Origin: Pelodera strongyloides
Lineage: Eukaryota > Nematoda > Chromadorea > Rhabditida > Rhabditidae
DNA length: 64,000 nt
NCBI GenBank assembly: GCA_036852015.1
Contig: JAANDG010000128.1
Location: 186,001-250,000 of the forward strand
Direction: 5' to 3'
Part shown: positions 24,328 through 36,299 of the stretch, piece by piece
How positions within the stretch are numbered: position 1 is the first letter of the stretch
Layout of the letters: each line of letters opens with the position of its first letter
The notes under the pieces: model-generated
The model's database searches: none
What the model saw: only the letters and a program-made list of their open reading frames with translations
What the model was told of the DNA's origin: nothing
Program-made: the position numbers and the translations under genes

Positions 24328-27300
24328 CTACACAGTAGTTTCTGGAGTAGCAGCTAACCGATACCTTCTAAACGACAAGGTTATTTTTCCATTGTCATCA
24401 ATTTCTGGCCGGTTTCGATAATCGTGATACGATTGGCTCATTGGGTTTCCAGGGCGAAGACTGCCTTGTTGCTGAATGTTGTCATATTTAATTGCACGTT
24501 GTACATACATCATATCGGAACAGTCATACACGGTTGTTCAGGTACCCAAGCCAAAAATATTTACACTTTTAGCTTCAACGGCCATTGATTCTTCTGCATA
24601 CTGGAGGTGACCATCAAATTACGGTATCCTGTCAACTTGTGAATTGTTACACAAAAATGCTTTATCAGATAATTCCGTTTTTATGTGTTTCACGTTTTAC
24701 TGAAAGTAAAAATGGGTTACTTGTTTGCCAATCGCATTTACGTCCTCAGCACTTCGGGCCAACGTGGATGCGAATCGAATCGCCTTTCTTTCGATAGGGA
24801 TTGATGGTTGCTAAAGAAAATTGAAAAAAAAAGGTTTACAACGGCTATGCAATACTTGTGTTGCTAATCTTCATAAGGATTCGACGCATTAGATGAATTA
24901 CCGAGTTTTTGTGTCCGTTGGCTGCACTATGTGGTTCGAAGATCACTTCGTCTTCTAATTTTTCCTTTTCCTGAAAATAAGACTTTTCCCAGAATGCTAA
25001 AAAGAAATCCAATATAGAGTTATATGTACGAAACGAACCCCTTAAGTACACAAAACTAAAATGAGAAATTAATCACTTGCGAAAAAAACCCGATACCTTT
25101 AAGGATTTTGCTCTTGAGAAGGGCCATATTTTCCGCTTTTCCTTTACTTCTTTTACAGGATTTTTCTTGGTGGACACTGGTTCTTCTCGCTTGAATTTAG
25201 TTTCCGGAACGTTTTTAGTTGGATGCCGTGCACAGAGTTGGGATGATGTCAACGAATCCTTCCTTTGTATTGGAGGATACTTCTCTGGTTTCTTTACTTC
25301 ACTTTGAATTTTAGCGAAGTCTACTAAAAGAGACATTGTCGATTTCAAAGCTAGATTCATATATCAAAGAACAAGTCGTGTTGACATCATTAATTAAGCG
25401 AGATAATTAAATCCGGTCTTAATGCGTGTGAGAAGTGCACTGAAAAAGAAATCATCTGCATAAACTTGCCATCAAACTCCTTGCTGATCTCCGCCATATA
25501 CTTGGCCCAGCTCGTACTCGCTTCAAATAAGTCGTCCAGCGTAACATTGTCGTAAGCCGGACTATCTGGCGGACGGCCCCATGGAACTAATGCCGGAGGA
25601 GGATAGGGTGGTGGTAGAGTTTGAGCAGTGCCCTCCTCATTATCTTTTGATTCCTTAAAGGGACGCGGTCACCTTTTTGACCCTTATATCCACTTTGTGT
25701 TTTTATTAACTGCACATTATGAAAAACCTAGTGTTGGAAAAAATCCGACGAAAAACGCTGTTTTCAGCGAGAAATTCATTGTTTAAAAAAGTTGCGTCCA
25801 AGGTCCACCGTTTGCCATAGACAACCAAATGTTATAATGCCCGCGAGGTGTTCGACCGATTAATTAGTGGAATAACGTTCGTCGAGTCATTATCAGCACG
25901 GCCATATGTTGGACATTTACTAGGGTTACGGTGCGTATTGGTTCGAGGACACAATTTTTCGTCATCATTTTATTCGATGTTGCCGCATTTCTTGCAAAAC
26001 ATTTTCCCAACACTATGCGTTATAAAATAAAAACACACAGTATACATAAAAGCCAAAACGGTGGCCGCGTCCCTTTAAAAAATTATGTTCTTAGAAGGAT
26101 CTGCTTCAGGTTTATGCGTTGTGCAGCGATTGGTTTTTCGGGTTTTAAACATCTCACATTCAGTAATATACTAAACGAACACGTTATGTCCAAAACTTTT
26201 TTCGTTCCGTCCAAGAGATTTGAATAAGAGTGCAAATGATTGTTCAGATATGACATTAACGTATAAACTTCCTAACCACACGTACCTTTGATCGCAGTGG
26301 TGGTGGTAAGGGAAGTATTGGTGTTTTTTGCTCCTTGATTCGCACTGGCTCGGTCTCGCGTTGCTGTTTTACCGACAGTGTTGGCTGCCACACGTCATCG
26401 GCGGTAGGTACTTGTTGAAAAGCGGAAGACATTGACTATAATGAGTAAATCTTATTTTCTACGAAATATTCCCGAAGATCCTGAGAGACGATATTGGAAA
26501 TTACTTGAGCTAGTCTTCACAATACGTCAAGAAAGGTCATTTGAGCTAGTCTTCACAATACGTCAAGAAAGTTGCGGGCGAGTCAGCTAACTGCTCATCG
26601 CCAGGTACAGATTGCATGTACACATGCTAGAAAGAACCAAGCCCATTGGGTCATGTTTTGGATGTGTATATAGTTTGCATTGTACCGTTTTCAATCCACC
26701 AGTCGACATCGACATTCTGTCTGACGGGTGAAAAACAGATCTCGGTGGTGGTGGAGGGGGTTTGCATATCTCAGAATATATAGCGGAGGCAGACAAATTC
26801 TTGCTCCTGGAATTTTAGCAGCATTTGCATGAATTAAAATGCACAGTCATGCTATTGTTACAGTGGTCCATTTTTGTGAGCTAACAATACAATATCTCCA
26901 AATATGGCTCTTAAGTCTGAGGTTATTTGAAAAAATATGTAATGTAATGCAAAAACCAGTACCTATGTGCTACGCTTGTTATCGTTTTTTTTTACTTGTT
27001 TGCTAATCAACGAAAGTACAGCTAGTTGTATTTTTTCTCTTCACCATATAATTTGCAATGCCCGTTTTGTGGTGTTATTTAATAAATATAAGTAAATAAT
27101 TAGTGACTGAAATGTGCATAATTTCCACTATCCTGACGTTAACTTGCTTGAAAGAAAAATTTGGTATGCTTACTTTCTTGGTGTTGGTGGTGTTTTGTCC
27201 GTGTGTCGCAAAGGACAGAATGGATAGTGATGATCCTCGGATTCGAGGTCGGGTATTGGAGAAGGCATAGCTTGAGAAATTAGTTGAGCTGATGTTGTTG

Positions 27301-27469
27301 CTGTTGAAAGGGAAGTGTTCGTGGTTATCTTAGCCGTTGCTGACGACAGTGTCTGTGATGAAGTACTCGGCACAATAGTGCAAGAAGATGAAGCGGGTTC
27401 AGTCGGAGGAGAGGGGGCGGAACGCTTCCTCGGCGATGGGCATCTCAAAGATAATTTTCTATCGATCAT
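24328..27469 (-). CDS. Disordered Pro/Ser-rich tail exons with own alternative start (short isoform)
   Basis: Eight exons join in phase to 425 residues: 27469-27174, 26806-26686, 26435-26286, 25653-25470, 25320-25097, 24970-24902, 24810-24721 and 24471-24328 (TAG). No known domain is recognised. The product begins MIDRKLSLRCPSPRKR, then is Ser/Thr-rich, has a KPPPPPP run, a TLPPPYPPPALVPWGRPPD stretch and a short possibly folded part (LDDLFEASTSWAKYMAEISK). It ends with basic segments. Proline motifs suggest SH3, WW or profilin binding. The ATG exon follows an acceptor (ccctttaag) three bases upstream, so this start is probably trans-spliced. The first exon ends in the same phase (2) as the exon at 28134-28054, so either could splice to 26806. 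The intron after 25470 uses GC rather than GT (GATG then gcaagt). Confidence 0.6.
25655..26078. mobile_element. TTAA-flanked MITE (piggyBac-like), family 1, copy A
   Basis: A 416-bp element bounded by TTAA on both sides. Terminal inverted repeats are AGGGACGCGGTCACC and GGTGGCCGCGTCCCT. The interior matches the copy at 52,206-52,633 along nearly its whole length. No coding frame. TTAA duplication is typical of piggyBac transposases. It lies in an intron of the NMNAT/tail gene and its edge forms part of a 3' splice site. Confidence 0.85.
26502..26571. repeat. Tandem direct repeat, about 35 bp twice
   Basis: ttgagctagtcttcacaata followed by cgtcaagaaag occurs twice in succession in the intron between the tail exons at 26686 and 26435. 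Confidence 0.85.
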
Positions 27470-27473
27470 TTTC

Positions 27474-27835
27474 TTAAAGGGATCGGCTCACCTCAAATCG
27501 TGTCTGTTTTTTCTGTTTCTTTATTTTCTATAAGGGATAATAAAAATTTGGAATGCAAAAAGTAGTGTTATATTTCAATACTCACGAAGATATTAGGTGA
27601 TAAAGTGGTTGATCGATCGGCCCGAAATGAAAAAGTGTTAATTGTCCCATACAAACAAGGCAGGACAATTACACTTTTTCATTTCGGGCCGATCGATCCA
27701 CCACTTAATCACCTAATATCTTCGTGAGTATTGAAATATAACACTACTTTTTGTATTCCAAATTTTTATTATCCCTTATAGAAAATAAAGAAACAAAAAA
27801 AACAGGCACAATTTAAGGTGAGCCGATCCCTTTAA
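27474..27835. mobile_element. TTAA-flanked long-palindrome MITE, family 2
   Basis: A 354-bp element between TTAA sites, nearly a perfect palindrome from AGGGATCGGCTCACC to GGTGAGCCGATCCCT, centred near 27,650. The termini share AGGGA with family 1 but the rest differs. It sits directly before the alternative first exon of the tail gene, whose acceptor it helps to form. Confidence 0.85.
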
Positions 27836-28053
27836 TATCCCAGTTTTATTGGAGTACAACATTATTTAGACTGGTTGGACGGAAAAATTACTTGTTAAGA
27901 CACCAAAAAACTAAAACAGACAAAATATTTTATAGTTGCAGGCATATTTCCAAAGTGAAGCCACAAGCGGAACTCCTAAATACCTATATAATAAAGTCAG
28001 GCTCATCAACTAAATCGATTTAAATTCAATATATATGGTTAGAAGCAACTTAC

Positions 28054-28134
28054 GGATCGGGTCCTCCTTGAGAAATCTCCACATGAATTGGATCCATTGA
28101 ATTGAACCCATTTTGAGCACAAACTGATTCAGTG
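28054..28134 (-). CDS. Exon linking NMNAT to the disordered tail
   Basis: Between an acceptor (atatttaag) and a donor (gtaagttgc) this 81-base exon reads STESVCAQNGFNSMDPIH and on to GGPDP when entered in phase 2 from the NMNAT exon ending at 28404. It leaves in phase 2, which fits the tail exon at 26806. The frame is open only for this joining, and both junctions rebuild sensible codons (AG+C = Ser, CC+G = Pro). Transcript evidence is needed. Confidence 0.5.
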
Positions 28135-28399
28135 CTTAAATATTGCAATTAGTTGTATTCGTAGTTTCTTTTTCCAACGTGCTGGCATACGGAGTACAAT
28201 TAGGAAAACAGTTTTGCCCGCAAAAAATGCCCGATAATAAATGTGCAAACCTTAGGATCACAGACGATATTAAATGATTTGTTGTTGGTGCGACTGTTTT
28301 CTCCAAGAAAATCGTTGAGAGGCCGGACTGACTAAATGTTGGCTGTTGGTAAGAGTAGAGGTTTATTCGATATTTATTTTATAACAAAAAGAAGAGAAA

Positions 28400-30620
28400 T
28401 CACCTTTTATTTTTCAGGTACAAATTGTGGTCAGAGATGTACTCAATAACCTCATCACTAGTGCAGTACTTGATTGATTCACCGCGACGTAAAGCTATCC
28501 TAAATGACGCATTATATATCGATTTATAAATGATAGACACCGAACGTTGTTCAACTCTCTATCTATCTTTTCTATTATTTTTCGTGAAGTAAATACAAAA
28601 AAGGTTTCGTACTATCTTTACTTGAACAGTAGTAAAGCAAGATGGTTGAGTACTGCCGAATCAAACAATAGCTTATTTTGTATTGTCAAAAATAGGCCGA
28701 GTTGTCTTTCCACATTATACCTTAGCCTCGTTGAACTCGCATCGTTAGGGTACGTCTCGTCTTCTACCAAGTGAAAGTTCTTCTGAAACGAAAAAAATCT
28801 TTCAGAGCGCAGTTCCAATGCAATAGTCAACTGTTTCAGGCTATATCGAAAAAAAAGGAAAAACTAAAAGCCAACCTCGTTCTTCCTGATGACATCAGTT
28901 AGATACGAGGTTAAGGAGGCGTGTGAATGTGGTCGAGAAATTGCGACAACCGGGTATTGAAATAGCAGATCACACAACTGAATTGGAAGGAATTAATTGT
29001 GGAAATGGAGACGTATCTTTGAACTCTATGGAAACTGGACCTTTATAAAGAAACCTGTTGTTCGGCTGCAATATTGCTTTCTGCAGCTCCATGGCCATTC
29101 GAAAGAGAGTCAATTGCATCCGCACCGCAGAGCAGGAACACATTAATTGAGGCGCCAAACTTTCGGGCATACTCCTGGAAAAAATTTTTTTTTTGAAAAA
29201 TTACGCATATGGTATTGTTTAAGAGTTTAAATCATCTTGTGCAAAAAGCAAGGCGTGTTTGTGCAAACCTTTTTGTAGTGAGCTAATACATCTTGGCAGG
29301 AAATTGGTGTTGGCTGTGTGGACTCCCAATCGCCACACCTGTAATAAGTAAAACGAAAAATAGAGTGAATAGGTGGCATTTAATGTGACGGTTCTATCCC
29401 GAAATGTCAAATTTTACTATTTGTTTCGATTAAGTATTGAGAACAACCAACAACAAAATTAATACATCTCGATATATTTAGTCAACTTTATAAAGTGAGC
29501 CGTTTGTTTTTAGATTATTTCTGTATCGCTGAAAATGTATTCCATGGAAATTATCCCACCTCTTTTATGTTATGAATCAGGCTTTCCCTGTGTCAAACTT
29601 GAGATTATGCGATTTACTGATTTTATCCTTAATAACCTAGTTGCTTTCAATGTGTGTTTTGGCTTTGATAGTATTATATCCTATCCAATTACTGATATTT
29701 ATTATTAATCATAAATAATAATCATTAATTACGTCGTTCAGCATTTTGTTTGATGACATTTCTTGCACACTGACAGAATCACAAATGACTGACATGATTG
29801 TGGCTCCGTTGGCAACATGTTAATCAATCAAGAATGGTTGTCAGTTGTTGTGACTAGATGGGATAGAACCACAACGTAAGAAAAACATACAAGACCACCA
29901 GGAATAAACACTAGCTGCTAATATATAATGAATACGCACAACGTGAGTGGACAAAATTTTGGTTAACTTAAGACAGTATGAGTACGAATGACATACTAAT
30001 CCAGAAACACTTTTCGATAGTGGAGTCATGCGAGAAAAATAAACAAACGACAATGTATCTCACCTTATCCAAGTGCTTCGGCGAATTGCAGCCTCCACCA
30101 TTCGAACGCGATGTTTGGATGGTATCAGATCCAATTTTCTTGAATGGTCTGACAATGGCGACATAACCCCCTCCACTACAATAAGGCCTAAGTGTCGTTC
30201 CAAATAATCACGGGCGCGTTCTAAAATAACTAACTTTGTTTTAAGCTTCATTATGTATTACCTTCTATGTAGGTTAAAGTCCCTCAAATGCTGTTGGAAT
30301 CGCTTATGACTGACATTTTATGATTCTGATCGCATTGACATGCTCAATGGAAGAATTAATGATCAATAAACGTCCTAAGGTTGGACTAGTGGTAAACCGA
30401 CGGAATACAAAGTGTTTGTTGTTTTCGAAACGCGGAAATAATTTGTGTGTTAACTTCCATTTTAAGAACAGTACACGAAATGCAAATAGTTTAAAAGAAT
30501 TATTAACCACTTACCGAACATACGCATATGTGCGTAAGTGGGTGGATTAAAGCCTCCTCGAGCCACAATCACCACATTATTGGAGGGCCTACTCGGATTC
30601 GTAGGCCCATCTACTGTCAT
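28400..30620 (-). CDS. NMNAT: Nicotinamide/nicotinate mononucleotide adenylyltransferase (NMNAT)
   Basis: Seven exons in phase: 30635-30515 (ATG at 30620), 30220-30064, 29338-29269, 29174-29055, 28977-28876, 28782-28721 and 28499-28404. The enzyme joins NMN or NaMN with ATP to make NAD or NaAD. Family hallmarks are clear: the nucleotide-binding start VVIVARGGFNPPTYAHMRMF with the FNPxTxxH motif, then SPLSDHSRKLDLIPSKHRV, the tryptophan of the substrate site in CGDWES, VFLLCGAD, and SSTRLR (the family's ISSTxxR ATP-binding motif) before IEYISDHNLYL. The catalytic core is about 237 residues, normal for the family. Read through the last donor, AAAAG/gtga gives AGG TGA, a stop; spliced, the frame continues into the exon at 28134 and the tail for a 591-residue protein. 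An acceptor 15 bases before the ATG suggests trans-splicing. Confidence 0.88.
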
Positions 30621-30635
30621 ACCCGGAGGGCTTGC

Positions 30636-33600
30636 CTGAATTTGCAGAATTTACAGAATTACAACTACAGTGAGCTTACTCCATGTTTTACACAATTGTA
30701 CTGAGAAGTGGGACTTATAATGGGCATATATTATTTAAGAAAACGACCTTTTTGAAACAGCATTTGAAATATGATCGACGACGTTTTTTACGTGGGAAGC
30801 ACATTCGTGGAACAAGCGCAGGGGAATGAATAAATGTTGTCAAATAAATTGCAAGGAGTGGGCAGCTGCCGAGAGGAACAAGAAACTCACAAAGGATGTT
30901 TCCTGGGCATTAACATGCCGTATTTCAATAGTTCAAAAAGGCTAATATGTTCTATATGTGGACATTTTAAAAGACGACAAAAATTCAGAACTGCATAAGG
31001 TCTCCACGAATAATACCTAATTACACCAAATTTGTCAACACAAACAAAAACAATCGATAGGTCTGATTGATATAATAACGATTAGCATATAATGGAAGGG
31101 TTTTGAGGGATGCTGATCATTTTGTCTATCACTTGTCACTCATGTTGACGTGGGGCGTTAGCCGATACGACAAAGACACATATGTTTCCTATGAACGGAA
31201 AAGAAGAGAAGTACGATCCTGGGCAAATAAAAATCAAACGAGTCAAACAAAGATAAAACAAAACATTTAATCACGTAACATATGGAACGGCAAATATAAT
31301 GTGTTACTATATTAAAAACAAAACCTATTCATAACAGTGTTTCTAATATTTTTTCTCCTTTAAACACTAATCAACAAAGAGAAGTTGCGGAGGTGCAAAG
31401 AACTATATGTGCCTGAATAAATGCCGAATTTGAAAGTATTAAGGGTAATTTGCCACAATTTCTTCACGAATGCAACATAAACGCAGAATCCGGCAGAAAA
31501 AACAATATGTGTTTAAATATGAGTGTGTCGTAATACTCATGCAGAAGCTGTGACAATTCAAAGGAGTTTCCATTTGTATTAAAGCGAACAGAAAAAGAGT
31601 TGATGTTAAGTTGAGTATCAGGTGACTATAGATCTGGGCTGGGAAGCACAACACACATTTTTCAAGTAAAAGGCCATTACAGCCTAAGTTCTTATTAGAT
31701 TAAATCCGTTAGTATTTACACATTTAAATGAAAGGTCCTCTTATTCGCCAGTTCCTTTCAAAAAGATCACAATTCGTTATATGCAAATGTCGATCCCTCC
31801 ATTATTCAAAGAAAATCATAAAAGATCATATATTTCAGAACAAATTTCTAAGTACATCTCAAACCTATGTGTCAAGACATTTTGTGGACTCGAATTGTAG
31901 TGAAGCTGCTGCATAAACCAATGTGCACGTGTTCATACTTTCCATGCACTTATGCTTCCGAGTGCAGTGCAATTGGGCATGAAATATAAAACACTAAAAC
32001 GCTTTAGAGGAATGTTGCGAAAAGTGGAAGGTACAAAATACACGTAGGAAAGAGCGTAATATCTACCGTAATGAAAACACGTATCTTGGTTTCTTGTTTC
32101 TTCCGAAAAAGTATTCTTTTGTTGGAAAATAGTAGACATATCACATTATGACAACGTGTTGGAACTTATGCTTTAACTAAATGAGAAAAGACGGGTACAC
32201 AAATGCCGTTCGTTTTTTTCTTTGTGTCGTTTAGAATTTCAGTCTGGATGTGAGCTGTACAGCGATGTTAGTACAGAGCAGCTCATGTCATTATTATCAT
32301 TCTAACCAAAGGGATAACTAATAAAAAAAAATAGATTATTGATTTACTGTTAAGACGCTGAATAAGCGGCCATCCGCGAGTAGACGAACCTGGTATTTTG
32401 CACTTTGGGCGTCTGCTTATTTGGGCTGCGTAAGAATTCTATTCTTTTAAGTGGTGTAGGAAAAATAGTTTTTTTTTTCTCTTCCGACGGATTACGAAGC
32501 AGAAGTTCTGAATTATTCCAAGTAACTGAGAATAGAGTTGTGAAAGTGCTAAAAAAAAAGAAAGAGCAAAAAGGCCAGCCGTTATGAATTGTGGCGACTT
32601 ACGCATAACTCGTAGTAATAAAAAATGAGCTCCATTTTAGTCAATAGAGGGTACCACACATGCTATGCTGTGTGCTAACAACGTGGAAAATATTAACACA
32701 ATTTCTGGTGTTTTAATAAGGAAAACCTTATTTAATTTTCTTGTTTTGTTTCTCAATAAAGGTAGAGCTACAATGCAGATTTTTTGGGGGAATCTGATTG
32801 ATGAATGAAGATCCCTGGAGGAATAGTAAAATAAAACACAAAGGAATAAGTAGTTTGGAAAGAACATAAGAGCACTTGTGAAAACTCATAAAGCGCGGAG
32901 AAAGAATTAAAACAATCATCTCGTGTGCAGAAATAAAGGGAGTGTAAACGAATATATTCAAGAACGAACGAAGACTATCTTGCTCCTTCCACTTATTTTA
33001 GAATGTTTATAAGTTTAAATGAGAGGGAAAACTTCTGAGTCCCAAGTACTCTTCTAATTCCGGGGTTTTTAATTGATAAATTTGTGGAGCAAATCAAAAC
33101 AAGTCCGTTCTTACAAACTAATAAGCGTCCGCCGTGTAATATGGTAAAACATGGATGAATCAAGTGAATCAACCACTTAATTAGTAGAATCATTGCAATC
33201 GGAATACAACGCTAACGTGAATATGTAACAGCTGCAGGGGTTGTGCTTTGTATCTTCTGGTGAAGCTTTTCGCGCTCAGATGTTTCTGGAAGAGAAATGG
33301 GTAATGGTTATAACTCAATTCAAGGGCTGGCGACCCTCTCGACCCTCTTCTGAAAAGCCGTATGTGCTGAAAACCAAAATGGTGCAAATCTGATTGTTTG
33401 CAAAAAAAGGAAATGAGTGAATAAATTCCACAATGTGGAGCCTATTATATCTTTGGGTGTTTTGAAAGAGCAAATGCTGCCTCGCTGGTGCAACAGTAAT
33501 TATTCTCAGTTGACGGAATAAGTTGCTTAACAGAAGGGGAAGTTTGAAAATGGAAAAAATAGCTAGAATTTGAACGGGATTATTTGAAGCTTCCGTGTGA

Positions 33601-36291
33601 TGAGTATAATATTCAGATCGGTTTTGACCACAGGGCAAAGGCTGAAGGAGGCGAAGTCAGATTAAATTACCCGGCGCAACTGATCAAAACACTCGTTACA
33701 ACGTTGACCACACTCGCTGTCAGAGTGCGTTCTCCAAAAGGAAAAGCGCTGAACTCTTGACTTTGGAAGGATGTGCTGTGTTTACTTTTCCAATAATTTA
33801 CTGAAAGGTATAGTGAATTAATGTTGGTTTTGTAAAGCTTCTGTTACTCCATGAATGTCTTGCCGAAAAGGTGATCGCATTCGAAAGAAAGTTCCTTAGC
33901 TTCGCTTGTTGTCAAAACTGGGGTTTTATTGTAATTTTTTTCAAAAATTAGTCAATTCTTATTCCCTTTCTCTTAATAAATAACTAGCAGAGATGTCCAA
34001 ATATAGTGAAGTGGAGAGTTGAGAGAGTGGAGATTGGTAGAGAAAAATAGAAGAGAAAAGATAACGAGGAAAGAGTTAGAGAGATAGTAAAGGTCAAAAT
34101 GATGGAGTGGATCGGAGTGTGTGTAGACATTCCTTGGCTCCCAATTAATCACACACAACCAGAAAAGGCAAACGAGGATCCGAGTTGCTCTCTTCAGTAC
34201 ATTGTCAGTTCTGTTGGATGACCAATCAACTAACCATCTGATTATCTTCTCTAAATTGACTCTCTGGCTGCCCTTGTTCTCAAAGGGTTTCTACTTGTTT
34301 AACCTCTTTCTTTCTTTCGCTCTCTCTCTCCCTCTTTTAACAACCTTCTAACCTAGTATTTCTCATTTGGAAAAAGAGAGACTGTGTCTGCTATGCATTT
34401 CCGGTGACGACCGAGACTCCTCTTGTAAGTGAAGAGCAGATACCTATGGGAATACTACCTACAAAGAGAGAGAGAGATCCCCTTCACCGAACAAAATTCT
34501 GGATTACCGTACTATCATTTGTTTTCCTAACGTTAAGTAGACTGGATAAATGAGCGACACCGAGAGAAGGCAGAGAAAAGAAAGGCGACAGGCTTACTAG
34601 CAAATTGGGAAAGAAAAATGCGAAACAGACAACGAAAGAGAATCCAGAGACAGGCGGAAAGTGAACCAGGTTCGCAAGAGAGAACCTGTCCGCAAATAGG
34701 CATTTTCTAATCAATAAAACACGGTCGTATCACTAATCTCTCCGTTTGATAATGAAATATCCACATCGCCTTAGAGCACGGCACTATGTTCGATTATGTT
34801 TTCTGATTGTGATTAATTTGAAAGTGACTTAAGAACCGTTTAATTTCCTGAACATCAGAGAATAAGCCCAAACCTCTTGAAACTTTAAAAAATGGAAGCT
34901 CTCAGATATCCAATAGTAATCCACGCTAACTGGTCACAATTCGGCCGGTTAATCTATTGACACCGAAACAGAAACAAGTTACAGCACTTTTCGCCTCATT
35001 TGCGCCCAATGAAATCACTGCGGGTGTTTTCAGCAATTGATTAACTTTTGACAACTTTGTTACAGATTCAGCATCAATACATATCACTCTTCTAGTGTTG
35101 TTTGACAAACAGACAAGTTATTGTTGATTTTTACACCAATTCATACTGCCGTATATCTTGCAGATCTTAATGGATTAAAATTAACTCCAATTTTTTTTCC
35201 AGCTCGTTATTTTTGTACCTCAGCTGATAATTCCTTAGGTTACTCCCCAAGTGCGCTTAATTCATTCGCTTGCCTTGGAGGATGTTGACTGTTATAAAGA
35301 ACCAGTCAATCGCCTCTTTGTTTAATTGATTAAGAGGATGGTAGTTTCATTCTTGCACACAGGGTACGCTACTTCCGGTGACATATTGGGTGTGTGTGCA
35401 ATGTAAAGTGAGTGAAAGAAAGGCAATTTGTTTCTCATTTCATCACGTGAAACAGTTTTCACTACAAAATGCCGCGACGGTTTTTCATAAGAACACCACA
35501 ACTACTGAATTTCTAACCATAGTGATTTCTTGCACGTCTTTTATTAAAGTTTATATACAATGTTTGCAATCGCATAAAACTTTTGATCTTAATTTACTGT
35601 CGTTTATTTTAATTGTCATGAAAGCCCAAGTTCTTTAAGAAAAGTTGCAGCAAAATGTGGAAGCAAAGTTTGTGAAATTAAAACAAAATATGGCGTGCAT
35701 CGGTCTCAGGTTTGTAGAAAATAGCTGATAATTTTAGAATTTAACCGATATATTAGTGTGCTTTAAATCTTTGCTTCTTTTCGGTGCTGATTACACGTCC
35801 TGTCGCTTAACTTGAAACCCCAATTTTTCTTCATTTTATGCCTGCTCATACACTTTCATCTTTATTTCAGTTTCTTTCTTGTTCTTCAACGTTCCACGTT
35901 TCAATAACGCATGTGCGTACGATTCGCAGATAACTTAGCGGCTTGCGCATTTGTTGCTAACTTTAATGTTTTTTTATTATTTTGCTGTACTGTTGCTTTC
36001 TGTCGGTTAACTATTATTTACTCTTTTGTTTGGTTCCAATTTCATAATTTTCAACTTTTTTCGCCGGATGTTAGTGTAGAAGAGAGAAAGAACTGACTCA
36101 ATACTGATTGGCCACTGATAGAGTGGTGTTCACGTGGTAATTGACGTGTTTCACTTTCTCTCAACTAAAAAACAACACAAACTTTATGTTTCATTAGTTT
36201 CCCAAATAACAGCTAACTATAGGTGAACACATAAATACATATACTCACAGTTTAGTACCAAATGAAATAATGCTTGCCCACTCATAATATG
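30636..36291. other. 5.6-kb intergenic space between divergent genes
   Basis: Lies between the NMNAT start and the start of the Ser/Arg-rich gene. I found no exon chain on either strand. A purine-rich tract (GA-rich, about 34,003-34,100) and scattered A/T runs are the only features. Confidence 0.5.
34003..34100. repeat. Purine-rich (GA) tract
   Basis: Almost all purine over about 95 bases with repeated gagag and gaaaag, without a fixed period. Confidence 0.6.
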
Positions 36292-36299
36292 ATTGCAGC

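Noticed and set aside
28400..28402. Firm stop codon of NMNAT
   Set aside because: Not rejected as a possible end, but a phase-2 donor AG/gtga always shows an apparent TGA, so it is weak evidence that translation stops here.
34320..34480. CT/GA-rich stretches as possible regulatory arrays
   Set aside because: Composition is simple and without a fixed unit; nothing beyond purine/pyrimidine bias can be shown.
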